A stretch of 64,000 nucleotides of DNA, from NCBI RefSeq assembly GCF_015223055.1, contig NZ_JADFBX010000003.1, positions 496,001 to 560,000 on the forward strand, written 5' to 3'. The stretch comes from Pedobacter sp. MC2016-24 (lineage in GTDB: Bacteria > Bacteroidota > Bacteroidia > Sphingobacteriales > Sphingobacteriaceae). The translations under genes and the position numbers were made by a program. This document shows, one piece after another, positions 46,926 through 55,471 of this stretch. The notes beneath the pieces are model-generated. The model searched no databases and was not told where the DNA came from. It saw only the letters and a list, made by a program, of their open reading frames with translations. Numbering within the stretch: position 1 is the stretch's first letter; each line of letters begins with the position of its first letter.

Positions 46926-49265
46926 ATGAAGGTTAAAATGAAAATAGGAAAACTGATCTTGGCATTGCTCTGCATGCATCAGTTTGTATTTGCACAAACA
47001 GCAAAAGAACAGGTTCGTGCAGTTCAGAATTTCGATAAAAACTGGTCTTTTATTCAGGAAGATGCATCCGGAGCGGAACAGGTTGCTTTTAACGATTCAA
47101 AATGGCGTAAACTGGATGTTCCACACGATTGGAGTATTGAGGGTAATTATGATAAAGCAAATCCTACCGGCCGTGGTGGTGGCTATTTACCCGCCGGTAT
47201 CGGTTGGTACCGTAAATCTTTTACTTTAGATCAAAGCTGGTCTAAAAAGAAAGTTTCCATTCAATTTGATGGTGTAATGGGCAATAGTGAGGTTTGGATC
47301 AACGGACATCAGCTTGGGAAAAGGCCTTTTGGTTACATCAGTTTTAATTACAATTTGACAAAATACCTAAATTTTGGTCAGGGTAAAACGAATGTGATTG
47401 CGGTAAAGGCCGATAACTCGGTACAGCCTGCTTCAAGATATTATGCCGGTGCTGGTATTTACAGACATGTGCGCTTAGTCGCTACCGATCCAACCCATAT
47501 CGCTCATTGGGGCGTTTATATCCGTACGCCGGAAGTGAGTGCCCAGAAAGCACTGGTTAAGGTACAGACAAGCGTAGTTAATGAATCCGCTAAGGCCAGT
47601 CAGGTGATTTTAGAAACCTCAGTTATTGATCCTTCAGGAAAAACGGTGGCTACGAGCCAAAGTAAACAGGATATTGGCGCTGGCAAAAATATACAGTTAA
47701 ATCAGGATCTTGAAGTGGCCAATCCAAAATTATGGAGCGCTGATGAGCCGGTATTGTACCAAACACTAACCAAAATTAAGCTGGGCAACCAGTTGCTGGA
47801 TGATCAGTTGAATACCTTCGGGATACGTACTTTTAAGTTTGAAGCAGCTTCTGGATTTTGGCTGAATGGTAAAAATTTGAAGTTAAAAGGTGTTTGTTTA
47901 CATCACGATGCAGGAGCCCTGGGCTCTGCAGTACCATTGAAAGCCTGGGAAAGAAGGTTCAGGTTATTGAAAGAAGTTGGTGTCAATGCCATTCGTGTTG
48001 GCCACAATCCAATGGCGCCAGATTTTCTGGAGCTTTGTGATCAAATGGGGTTTCTGGTCATGAATGAAACCTTTGATACCTGGACTGCCATCAAAAATAA
48101 TGGCGAGAAAGGTTATAACTTACATTTTAAAGATTGGTGGGAGAGAGATACCCGTGATCTGGTGTTGAGAGACCGGAACCATCCTTCAATTGTAGTTTAT
48201 AGCGTAGGTAATGAAATCCGCGATAACCTGGATAGTCCGGAGGGGTTTAAAAAATATAAAGACCTGCAGGATCTGATTCATGAGCTGAGTCCCGGCACCC
48301 CGGTGACAATGGCCTTGTTCCGCCCGTCTTCATCTAAAGTATATACCAATGGTTTTGCACAAACGATGGATATTGTTGGACAAAACTATCGGGAAACAGA
48401 ACTTGTAGCCTTTCATGAGGCACATCCGGAAACCAAAGCCTTAGGTACAGAAAACGGACATACATTAGCCACCTGGTTAATTTTAAGAGATAAACCATAC
48501 ATGGCCGGACAGTTTTTATGGACAGGCTTTAACTATCTTGGAGAGGCAGACTGGCCGCAAATTGCCAATAACCAGGGTTTGTTTGACCATAGTGGAAACT
48601 GGAATCCTGAAGGCTTGCAACGCCAAAGCTGGTGGAGCAATAAACCGGTAGTTCATATTGTGCGTAAAGAAGAGAATGCTGGTGCGGGAAATTGGGTGAG
48701 CAATTGGACACCGACAGATTTTGATACTTATGATGTAGCCAAAGTGGAAGTGTATAGCAATTGTGATGAAGTTGAACTGTTTTTGAACGATATTTCCCTA
48801 GGCAGCAAAACTAAACCTAAGAATGACAGTCCACGTGCCTGGGAGGTTAGCTTCGAAAAAGGTACAATCCGCGCAGTGGGTAAAAACAATGGTAAAGAAG
48901 TGGCTTCGGAGCTTCATAAAACTGCCGGAGAACCTGCACAAATCGTCCTGGAAGCAGAGCAGAATACCATTTCCAACAACTGGGACGATGTGGTGTATCT
49001 CAAAGCAAAAGTGGTAGATGCGGATGGTGTACTTTGTCCGAATGCATCTAAAATGATTACCTTCAGCAGTTCTGCAAATGCCGAAATTATAGCGGTAGAT
49101 AATGGTAACATTATTAGTCATGAGAAATATAAAGCGAAAAACAGGTTGAGTTTCAATGGGCTTTGTCAGGCCATTATTGCTGCTAAAGCTGGTTCTGGTA
49201 AGATAGAGGTCAAAGCCAGTTCGGCCGGACTTAAAGAAGGAAGTGTAACTTTAAATATCAAATAA
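46926..49265 (+). CDS. Glycoside hydrolase family 2, beta-galactosidase-like
   Basis: Exported GH2 enzyme of 779 residues (signal peptide ends FVFAQ24). Order: sugar-binding jelly roll (about 33-200, DASGAEQVAFNDSKWRKLDVPHDWSIEGNY, ASRYYAGAGIYRHVRLVATDP); immunoglobulin-like domain; TIM barrel with LKGVCLHHDAGALGSAVP, acid/base Glu430 in VYSVGNEIRDN and probable nucleophile Glu509 in LGTENGHTLA; then C-terminal beta domains (WTPTDFDTYDVAKVEVYSNCDEVELFLND) of the DUF4982 and Ig types. It starts 5 bp after PL11 and ends 1 bp before the first CE12 gene. It likely removes beta-galactose from RG-I side chains; other beta-linked sugars are possible in this family. Confidence 0.9.
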   Translation: MKVKMKIGKLILALLCMHQFVFAQTAKEQVRAVQNFDKNWSFIQEDASGAEQVAFNDSKWRKLDVPHDWSIEGNYDKANPTGRGGGYLPAGIGWYRKSFTLDQSWSKKKVSIQFDGVMGNSEVWINGHQLGKRPFGYISFNYNLTKYLNFGQGKTNVIAVKADNSVQPASRYYAGAGIYRHVRLVATDPTHIAHWGVYIRTPEVSAQKALVKVQTSVVNESAKASQVILETSVIDPSGKTVATSQSKQDIGAGKNIQLNQDLEVANPKLWSADEPVLYQTLTKIKLGNQLLDDQLNTFGIRTFKFEAASGFWLNGKNLKLKGVCLHHDAGALGSAVPLKAWERRFRLLKEVGVNAIRVGHNPMAPDFLELCDQMGFLVMNETFDTWTAIKNNGEKGYNLHFKDWWERDTRDLVLRDRNHPSIVVYSVGNEIRDNLDSPEGFKKYKDLQDLIHELSPGTPVTMALFRPSSSKVYTNGFAQTMDIVGQNYRETELVAFHEAHPETKALGTENGHTLATWLILRDKPYMAGQFLWTGFNYLGEADWPQIANNQGLFDHSGNWNPEGLQRQSWWSNKPVVHIVRKEENAGAGNWVSNWTPTDFDTYDVAKVEVYSNCDEVELFLNDISLGSKTKPKNDSPRAWEVSFEKGTIRAVGKNNGKEVASELHKTAGEPAQIVLEAEQNTISNNWDDVVYLKAKVVDADGVLCPNASKMITFSSSANAEIIAVDNGNIISHEKYKAKNRLSFNGLCQAIIAAKAGSGKIEVKASSAGLKEGSVTLNIK

Positions 49266-49266
49266 A

Positions 49267-50028
49267 TTGAGAAAAGATATCATATTATTAGGCCTGTTGG
49301 TGATGGCCGTTATTTTTGCTTTCAGAAAGCAGGATAAGCCTGCATTGCATACCATCGGTGATTCTACCGTGCGCAACGCGAATAAAGAAACCTGGGGTTG
49401 GGGAACACCGATTGCCGATCTTTTTGACACCACACGGATCCATGTAGAAAATAACGCCATGGCAGGACGAAGTACCCGAACATTCCTGTCGGAAGGTCGT
49501 TGGGATAAGGTATTGGAAACTTTGAAACCAGGTGATTTTGTAACGATGCAATTTGGACACAATGATGGCAGTGCTCCCGATACCACAAAAGCCGGTAGAC
49601 GCGGCGTGTTGAGAGGTACCGGAGAAGAAACAAAAGTGCTGACCTGGCCTGATGGAAAAGTGGAGACGGTACATACCTATGGCTGGTACCTGCGTAAATT
49701 TGTGCGCGAAGCTAAGGCTAAAGGCGCCATGCCAATCCTGGTTTCGATGATCCCAAGAAATCAGTTTAAAGATGGTAAGGTATTGCGGGCGGATAAGGAT
49801 TTTGGGAAATGGGCCTCAGAGGTTGCAACTCAGGAGCAGGTTTACTTTGTTGACCTGAACCGTATCGTAGCTGATAAATACGATGCCATGGGCCCTGAAA
49901 AAGTCAAAGCGTTCTTCCCGGGAGACCATACACATACCAATCTGGAAGGGGCTAAGCTGAACGCTTTGTCGGTCACTGAAGGGATAAAAGATTTAAAGGG
50001 ATGTCCCTTAGCGCAGTATCTGCGTTAA
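49267..50028 (+). CDS. Rhamnogalacturonan acetylesterase (CE12), membrane-anchored copy
   Basis: SGNH hydrolase of family CE12 that removes O-acetyl groups from rhamnogalacturonan. Family blocks are visible: GDSTVRN with nucleophile Ser33, AMAGRSTRTF, MQFGHNDGS, and GDHTHTNLEGAKLNA with Asp220-x-x-His223. The reading frame begins with TTG at 49267, 1 bp after the GH2 stop. Using this TTG gives MRKDIILLGLLVMAVIFAFRKQDK, a complete N-terminal helix; the only later ATG (49303) would cut most of it. Length 253. The N-terminal helix has no clear cleavage site, so it may be anchored. A second CE12 gene follows 89 bp later. Confidence 0.9.
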   Translation: MRKDIILLGLLVMAVIFAFRKQDKPALHTIGDSTVRNANKETWGWGTPIADLFDTTRIHVENNAMAGRSTRTFLSEGRWDKVLETLKPGDFVTMQFGHNDGSAPDTTKAGRRGVLRGTGEETKVLTWPDGKVETVHTYGWYLRKFVREAKAKGAMPILVSMIPRNQFKDGKVLRADKDFGKWASEVATQEQVYFVDLNRIVADKYDAMGPEKVKAFFPGDHTHTNLEGAKLNALSVTEGIKDLKGCPLAQYLR

Positions 50029-50117
50029 ATTATGTCCTTCATCCTTAAATAAACTGCGTAGCATTCTGAAGACTGGATAAAAATACCTGATCAAATAAAA
50101 ACAACAAAAACATACAA

Positions 50118-50915
50118 ATGAAATCAAATAGAAAATACCTGAGTCTGGCTTTAATCTTTGCATTTGCAGTACTCGCGTCCTGTGCGGTCATTAAGGTAGG
50201 TGAAAAACCAACCTTGTTTCTAATCGGAGATTCAACCGTAAAAAATGGCAAAGGAAAGGGAGATGGCTCACTATGGGGTTGGGGCAGTTACCTGTCTGAT
50301 TTTTTTAACCTGAGCAAAATTAATATCGAAAACCATGCTTTGGGCGGGACGAGCACCCGTACCTTTACCAGCAAGGGGCTTTGGGATAGTGTATTGGTTA
50401 AAATAAAACCTGGTGATTATGTGATCATGCAATTTGGACACAATGATGGCAGTCCGTTAGACGACACCGCACGTGCGCGTGGTACCATTAAAGGCATTGG
50501 GACAGAAAGTAAAGAAATATATAACCCCATCACGAAGAAACAGGAAATTGTATATACCTATGGTTGGTACCTGCGTAAATTTATCAATGAAGCCAAGGCT
50601 AAAGGAGCAACTCCGATTGTGTGTTCTCCAATACCACGCAACCCGGTAAAAAATGGGGTCTTAACCCTGGCTGTAGATAGCTATGCGGGTTGGGCAGAGC
50701 AGGTAGCCAAAGCTGAAAACGTAGGTTTTATCGATTTGAATCAAATCATCAAAGACAAGTATCAAAAGCTGGGTGCAGAAAAGGTAAATTCTTTTTTTAC
50801 GGAAACCGACCATACCCACACCAATGAGGCAGGTGCTAAAGTAAATGCGGCCTCAGTTGTAGAAGGCTTAAAAGCTTTGAAAACCTGTGGCTTGAATAAA
50901 TTTGTCAAGCAATAG
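50118..50915 (+). CDS. Rhamnogalacturonan acetylesterase (CE12), lipoprotein copy
   Basis: Second CE12 deacetylase, 265 residues and clearly paralogous to the preceding gene (shared YGWYLRKF, EAKAKGA, MQFGHNDGS, DHTHTN). The signal peptide ends in a lipobox (AVLASC, Cys22), so it is probably a lipoprotein. Nucleophile Ser39 is in LIGDSTVKNG, block II is ALGGTSTRTF, and Asp231-x-x-His234 is in ETDHTHTNEAGAK. Its insert around 110-140 (GIGTESKEIYNPITKKQE) differs from the first copy, so the pair may prefer different acetyl positions. The next operon's direct-repeat element begins at the base after its stop codon. Confidence 0.92.
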   Translation: MKSNRKYLSLALIFAFAVLASCAVIKVGEKPTLFLIGDSTVKNGKGKGDGSLWGWGSYLSDFFNLSKINIENHALGGTSTRTFTSKGLWDSVLVKIKPGDYVIMQFGHNDGSPLDDTARARGTIKGIGTESKEIYNPITKKQEIVYTYGWYLRKFINEAKAKGATPIVCSPIPRNPVKNGVLTLAVDSYAGWAEQVAKAENVGFIDLNQIIKDKYQKLGAEKVNSFFTETDHTHTNEAGAKVNAASVVEGLKALKTCGLNKFVKQ

Positions 50916-50933
50916 CAGGATACTACAGGTTGC
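50916..50933 (+). promoter_or_regulatory. Direct-repeat element, copy 4 (second GH2 operon)
   Basis: CAGGATAC and CAGGTTGC start 10 bp apart; the element begins at the base after the CE12 stop codon. GAACCAAATTTAAC follows at 50967. The GH2 ATG is 76 bp after the element. Confidence 0.6.
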
Positions 50934-51009
50934 CTGTTCGCCCGATTAATGGTATACTAGTGGCTTGAACCAAATTTAACAGTGATTATATACTCCTGTT
51001 TTTAAGCGT

Positions 51010-53946
51010 ATGCATTTTACATTATCCAAATTCATCAGGGGGCTTGTTTTAAGTCTTTCCTTTCTTCTTGTACTTTCCGGAGCTTTAAAAGCGCAGCAAA
51101 CCATTTCTTTAAAAGGAAAATGGAGATTTAAAATGGATGCCAGTGATTTGGGCGTAAAAGACAAGTGGTTTACAACGGTATTGCCAGAAACGGTGAATTT
51201 ACCGGGCTCCATGGCCGAAAATCTGAAGGGGGATGAAATTACCCTGAAAACAAAATGGACAGGCAGTATATACGATAGCTCCTGGTATTATAATCCACGT
51301 TTGGCTAAATACCGGGCCGAAGGAAATATCAAAATTCCCTTCTGGTTAACTCCTGCAAAACATTATACCGGGGCTGCCTGGTATCAAAAGGAAATCAATA
51401 TTCCTGCAAACTGGAAAGGTCAGCGAACAGTTGTATCGCTGGAATATCCGCATTCTGAAACCAGGCTGTGGCTGGATGATGTGGAGATCGGTAAACCGCA
51501 ATATACTTTTGTGGTGGCACAGCAATTTGAACTTCCGGCCAACCTGAAACCGGGTAAACACATCCTTACACTCCGCATCGATAACAGCATCAAAGCGATT
51601 AATGTAGGGCAGGATTCACACAGTTTAACAGACCATACCCAGGGCAACTGGAATGGGGTAGTGGGTAAAATGGACTTAACTGCAGGGGCGGCAATTTATA
51701 TTGAAGATCTGCAGGTCTATCCGGATCTGAAAAGTAAATCTGCTAAAGTAAAGATCCAGTTGAAATCCCCAAACGGTGTAAGTACTGCTGGTCAAATTAC
51801 ACTTTCAGCGGTTTCCTTCAATACCAGTACCATTTTAAAAGTAAAGCCGGTAAACATTGCTTTCAACATCAGCAATGGTGCAGGTTCTGTAGATGTCAAT
51901 TTGCCTATGGGCGATCGCATTGTCACCTGGGATGAATTTGATCCTGCTTTATATCGCTTAAAGGCATCTTTAACTACAAAAGATGGAAAAAAGGATGAAA
52001 AGCAAGTACAGTTTGGCATGCGCGAATTTAAAGCAGTCGGCAGGCACTTTGAAATTAACGGTCGCCCGGTCTTTTTACGTGGTACCGTCAACAATTGCGA
52101 GTTTCCCTTAACTGGGTATCCCGCTATGGATCTGGAATCCTGGTTGCGGATATTTAGAATTTCGCGTGCTCATGGTTTAAATCACATGCGTTTTCACTCC
52201 TGGTGCCCGCCAGAAGCGGCGTTTATTGCGGCAGATCAGATCGGCTTTTACCTGCAGCCAGAAGGGCCAAGCTGGGCCAATCATGGCTCGTCTATAGGCG
52301 ATGGTAAACCCATTGATCAGTTTATTTATGATGAAACCAACCGAATCTCGAAAAACTACGGCAATTATGCTTCGTTTTGTATGTTGGCTTATGGCAATGA
52401 ACCCAGAGGACGGCAGGTAGAGTACCTGACTAAATTTAACAATTACTGGAAAGCTAAAGATTCCAGAAGATTATATACCGGTGCATCTGTGGGTGGCAGC
52501 TGGCCCGTGATTCCGAACAATGAATTTATGGTTAGGGCTGGCGCACGTGGACTCGACTGGGGACGCAGACCCGAAAGCATGTCTACTTATGCCAAACAAA
52601 TTGAGCAATTCTCCGTACCCTTTGTAGCACATGAGATGGGACAGTACTGCGTATTCCCGAATTTTAAAGAGATCAAAAAATACACTGGGGTTTACCGCGC
52701 CCGTAACTTCGAGTTGTTTGAGGAAGATCTGAAAGATCATGACATGGGCGACCAGGCTGACGCCTTTTTAATGGCCTCAGGTAAATTGCAGGCACTATGT
52801 TATAAGAATGAAATAGAGAAAGCATTGCGTACACCAAATTACAGTGGTTTCCAATTGTTGTCTTTAAATGATTATCCTGGTCAGGGTACCGCACTGGTTG
52901 GCGTACTGGATGCCTTTTGGGATGAGAAAGGATACATTTCAGCAAAAGAATTTAACCGTTTCTGCAACAGCACAGTGCCTTTAGCCCGCATTTCAAAATT
53001 CGTGTTCCAAAGCAATGAAAGTTTTGAAGCCGGGATTGAAGTGGCCCATTATGGAAAAGCGCCGATCCAAAATGCGAGATTATCCTGGACAATCAAGGGA
53101 GATGAGGGAAACATCATCGCCAAAGGGAATTTTGAACCTAAAACACTTGCTGTTACCAACTGCATTCAAATTGGCGATATCAAATTCCCTTTAACAGCTA
53201 TACAAAAAGCCAGTCATTTCAAACTAGAGGTCAGCATCGATGGAACTACATTTGCCAACGACTGGGATTTCTGGGTATATCCAGCAGAGCTGCCACAGTT
53301 TAAAACCAGCTTTTACTATTGTACATCATTGGACGAGCAGGCGAAGAAAATTTTGGATGAGGGTGGTAATGTCTTCTTAAATGCAGCGGGTAAAGTAGTC
53401 AAAGGAAAAGAGGTGGTACAAACCTTTTTACCTGTTTTCTGGAATACATCCTGGTTCAAAATGCGTCCGCCACATACTTTAGGTTTTGTGGTTGATCCCA
53501 AACATCCTGCCTTTGAGAACTTTCCAACTGCAGATCATAGCGATATGCAATGGTGGGAAATTGTAAACAAAACCCAGGTGATGAACCTGGAGGATTTTCC
53601 TAAAGGATTCAGGCCGATTGTACAGCCTATCGATACCTGGTTTTTAAACCGCCGTCTGGCAATGATCTTTGAAGCCAAAGTAGGTAAGGGGAAGTTGATC
53701 GTTTCCAGTGCCGATCTAAAACCCGGTAAGGAAGAATCGCCAGTTTCAAAACAATTGTTTTTCAGTTTACAACGTTACATGCAGTCGGACAAATTCGCAC
53801 CTAAATTTAGTGTAGATTATGGCGTGGTCAAAGATCTGTTTGAAACCGGATCTAAAGAAAGGTTCGATACTTATACCAAAGATAGCCCGGATGAGTTGAA
53901 GCCTAAAGCAAGCGAAAATAAACCCAATAACAACAAACCTAAATAA
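51010..53946 (+). CDS. Glycoside hydrolase family 2-like enzyme, large
   Basis: Exported GH2-type enzyme of 978 residues (signal peptide ends LKAQ29). The sugar-binding domain (about 35-220) has LKGKWRFKMDASDLGV, TGAAWYQKEINIPANWKG and ETRLWLDDVEIGKPQYTFV. The TIM barrel has LRGTVNNCEFPLTGYPAMDLESWLRIFR, MRFHSWCPPEAAF, acid/base Glu464 in AYGNEPRG and nucleophile Glu542 in VAHEMGQYC. The long C-terminal beta part ends in a charged Asn/Lys/Pro tail. Related PUL enzymes act on uronic acids or galactose in pectins, but the exact linkage is not readable. It leads the operon GH2-GH105-RhaM-GH106, behind a direct-repeat element. Confidence 0.85.
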   Translation: MHFTLSKFIRGLVLSLSFLLVLSGALKAQQTISLKGKWRFKMDASDLGVKDKWFTTVLPETVNLPGSMAENLKGDEITLKTKWTGSIYDSSWYYNPRLAKYRAEGNIKIPFWLTPAKHYTGAAWYQKEINIPANWKGQRTVVSLEYPHSETRLWLDDVEIGKPQYTFVVAQQFELPANLKPGKHILTLRIDNSIKAINVGQDSHSLTDHTQGNWNGVVGKMDLTAGAAIYIEDLQVYPDLKSKSAKVKIQLKSPNGVSTAGQITLSAVSFNTSTILKVKPVNIAFNISNGAGSVDVNLPMGDRIVTWDEFDPALYRLKASLTTKDGKKDEKQVQFGMREFKAVGRHFEINGRPVFLRGTVNNCEFPLTGYPAMDLESWLRIFRISRAHGLNHMRFHSWCPPEAAFIAADQIGFYLQPEGPSWANHGSSIGDGKPIDQFIYDETNRISKNYGNYASFCMLAYGNEPRGRQVEYLTKFNNYWKAKDSRRLYTGASVGGSWPVIPNNEFMVRAGARGLDWGRRPESMSTYAKQIEQFSVPFVAHEMGQYCVFPNFKEIKKYTGVYRARNFELFEEDLKDHDMGDQADAFLMASGKLQALCYKNEIEKALRTPNYSGFQLLSLNDYPGQGTALVGVLDAFWDEKGYISAKEFNRFCNSTVPLARISKFVFQSNESFEAGIEVAHYGKAPIQNARLSWTIKGDEGNIIAKGNFEPKTLAVTNCIQIGDIKFPLTAIQKASHFKLEVSIDGTTFANDWDFWVYPAELPQFKTSFYYCTSLDEQAKKILDEGGNVFLNAAGKVVKGKEVVQTFLPVFWNTSWFKMRPPHTLGFVVDPKHPAFENFPTADHSDMQWWEIVNKTQVMNLEDFPKGFRPIVQPIDTWFLNRRLAMIFEAKVGKGKLIVSSADLKPGKEESPVSKQLFFSLQRYMQSDKFAPKFSVDYGVVKDLFETGSKERFDTYTKDSPDELKPKASENKPNNNKPK

Positions 53947-53983
53947 TTTTAATACGCAACACACATTAATGAATATATAGCTT

Positions 53984-55111
53984 ATGAGAAAGAAGATTGG
54001 TATTGCATTAGCACTATTTGGATTAGGGACACAATTGGCAGTCGCCCAAAATATCCCCTCAAAGAAGAATGTTTTAAAGTCATTGGAACTGACCAATGCT
54101 TATTTTATGAATAAATGGCCTGACGCGGGTAAATCGATCATCACCAATCGCGAACGTCCAAGTAACATCTGGACGCGTGCGGTTTATTATGAAGGACTGA
54201 TGAGTTTGTATCAGATCAAATCGGATAAAGCTTACTATGATTATGCCGTACAATGGGGCGAGAAACATAAATGGGGTCTAAGAGATGGTGTGAGTACGCG
54301 TAATGCAGATAACCAGGCCTGCGGACAAACCTATATTGATTTGTATAACATCGATAAAAAACCAGAGCGCATCAAAGATATCAAGGAATCAATGGATCTG
54401 ATGATGAAGTCAGGAAAAGTGGACGATTGGACCTGGATTGATGCTTTGCAAATGGGAATGCCTGTTTTTGCAAAATTGGGTGTTTTATACAATGACAATG
54501 CTTACTACGAATATATGTATAAAATGTACATGCATTCTAAAAATGTTGAAGGTGGTGGTTTATACAATGCCAAAGATGGCTTGTGGTGGAGAGATAAAGA
54601 CTTTGTGCCACCGTATAAAGAACCAAATGGCGAGGATTGCTATTGGTCGCGCGGTAACGGATGGGTGGTTGCAGCTTTGGTAAAAACCTTAGAAATTATG
54701 CCTAAAAACGGCCCGCATAGAGACGAATATCTGAAAACCTATCACGAAATGATCAAGGCCCTGGTACCTATTCAGCGAGCTGACGGTTTCTGGAATGTAA
54801 GTTTACACGATGCTACGCATTTTGGTGGTAAAGAAACTTCAGGTACTGCTTTATTTGTATATGGCATGGCCTGGGGCGTAAACCAGGGAATCCTGGACAA
54901 AAAAGTCTATACCCCGATTATTGCCAAAGCGTGGAATGCCATGGCTAAGGACGCTGTTCATAAAAATGGCTTCCTGGGTTATATGCAGGGCACTGGTAAG
55001 GAACCAAAAGATGGCCAGCCGGTAAGTTATACCAGTATGCCTGATTTTGAAGATTACGGACTGGGCTGTTACTTACTTGCAGGAACAGAGGTCTATAAAA
55101 TGAAGCGATAG
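53984..55111 (+). CDS. Unsaturated rhamnogalacturonyl hydrolase (GH105)
   Basis: Exported GH105 enzyme of 375 residues (signal peptide ends AVAQ22). It removes the 4,5-unsaturated galacturonyl residue left at the non-reducing end by PL11-type lyases, through hydration of the double bond. The fold is an (alpha/alpha)6 barrel. The key segment is DDWTWIDALQMGMPVFAKLG, with catalytic Asp153 matching Asp143 of Bacillus YteR. CYWSRGNGWVVAALVKTLE and the FGGKETSGTALFVYGMAWGVNQG segment are also family-typical. It lies 37 bp after GH2 and 48 bp before rhaM, in the same operon. Confidence 0.93.
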   Translation: MRKKIGIALALFGLGTQLAVAQNIPSKKNVLKSLELTNAYFMNKWPDAGKSIITNRERPSNIWTRAVYYEGLMSLYQIKSDKAYYDYAVQWGEKHKWGLRDGVSTRNADNQACGQTYIDLYNIDKKPERIKDIKESMDLMMKSGKVDDWTWIDALQMGMPVFAKLGVLYNDNAYYEYMYKMYMHSKNVEGGGLYNAKDGLWWRDKDFVPPYKEPNGEDCYWSRGNGWVVAALVKTLEIMPKNGPHRDEYLKTYHEMIKALVPIQRADGFWNVSLHDATHFGGKETSGTALFVYGMAWGVNQGILDKKVYTPIIAKAWNAMAKDAVHKNGFLGYMQGTGKEPKDGQPVSYTSMPDFEDYGLGCYLLAGTEVYKMKR

Positions 55112-55159
55112 TTTGCTCAACCAACACCACAGATATATTTTATTCCAAACAACGAAAAC

Positions 55160-55471
55160 ATGGCTAAAATTGCATTTAAAATGAAGCTGAAAGCAGGTGC
55201 TAAAGCGGAGTATCAAAAAAGACATGACGAAATATGGCCCGAGCTGGCTTCCCTGTTAACCAGTAATGGTATAAGCGATTATTCTATCTTTCTGGATGAA
55301 GAAACCAATACTTTGTTTGCTGTTCAGCAACAGGATGGAGCTTCCTCTCAGGATCTGGGGACTACAGAGATTGTGCAAAAGTGGTGGGCTTATATGGCCG
55401 ATATTATGGAAACAAATCCGGACAATTCGCCGGTGAGTATAAAGTTGGAGCAGGTGTTTCACCTGAAATAG
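55160..55471 (+). CDS. rhaM: L-rhamnose mutarotase
   Basis: Small cytoplasmic enzyme (103 residues, no signal peptide) that interconverts alpha- and beta-L-rhamnose so that freed rhamnose can enter catabolism. The family signature RHDEIWPEL carries His22, at the same position as in the E. coli enzyme, followed by GISDYSIFLDE and the WWAYMADIM segment. It sits between the exported GH105 and GH106 genes. Its stop codon is followed directly by the GH106 ATG (TAGATG), so translation is probably coupled. It links rhamnose release outside with rhamnose use inside; the isomerase and kinase genes are not in this window. Confidence 0.95.
   Translation: MAKIAFKMKLKAGAKAEYQKRHDEIWPELASLLTSNGISDYSIFLDEETNTLFAVQQQDGASSQDLGTTEIVQKWWAYMADIMETNPDNSPVSIKLEQVFHLK

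Noticed and set aside
49267..49303. Start of the first CE12 gene at the ATG at 49303
   Set aside because: That start would remove most of the N-terminal hydrophobic helix; the TTG right after the GH2 stop keeps it complete.
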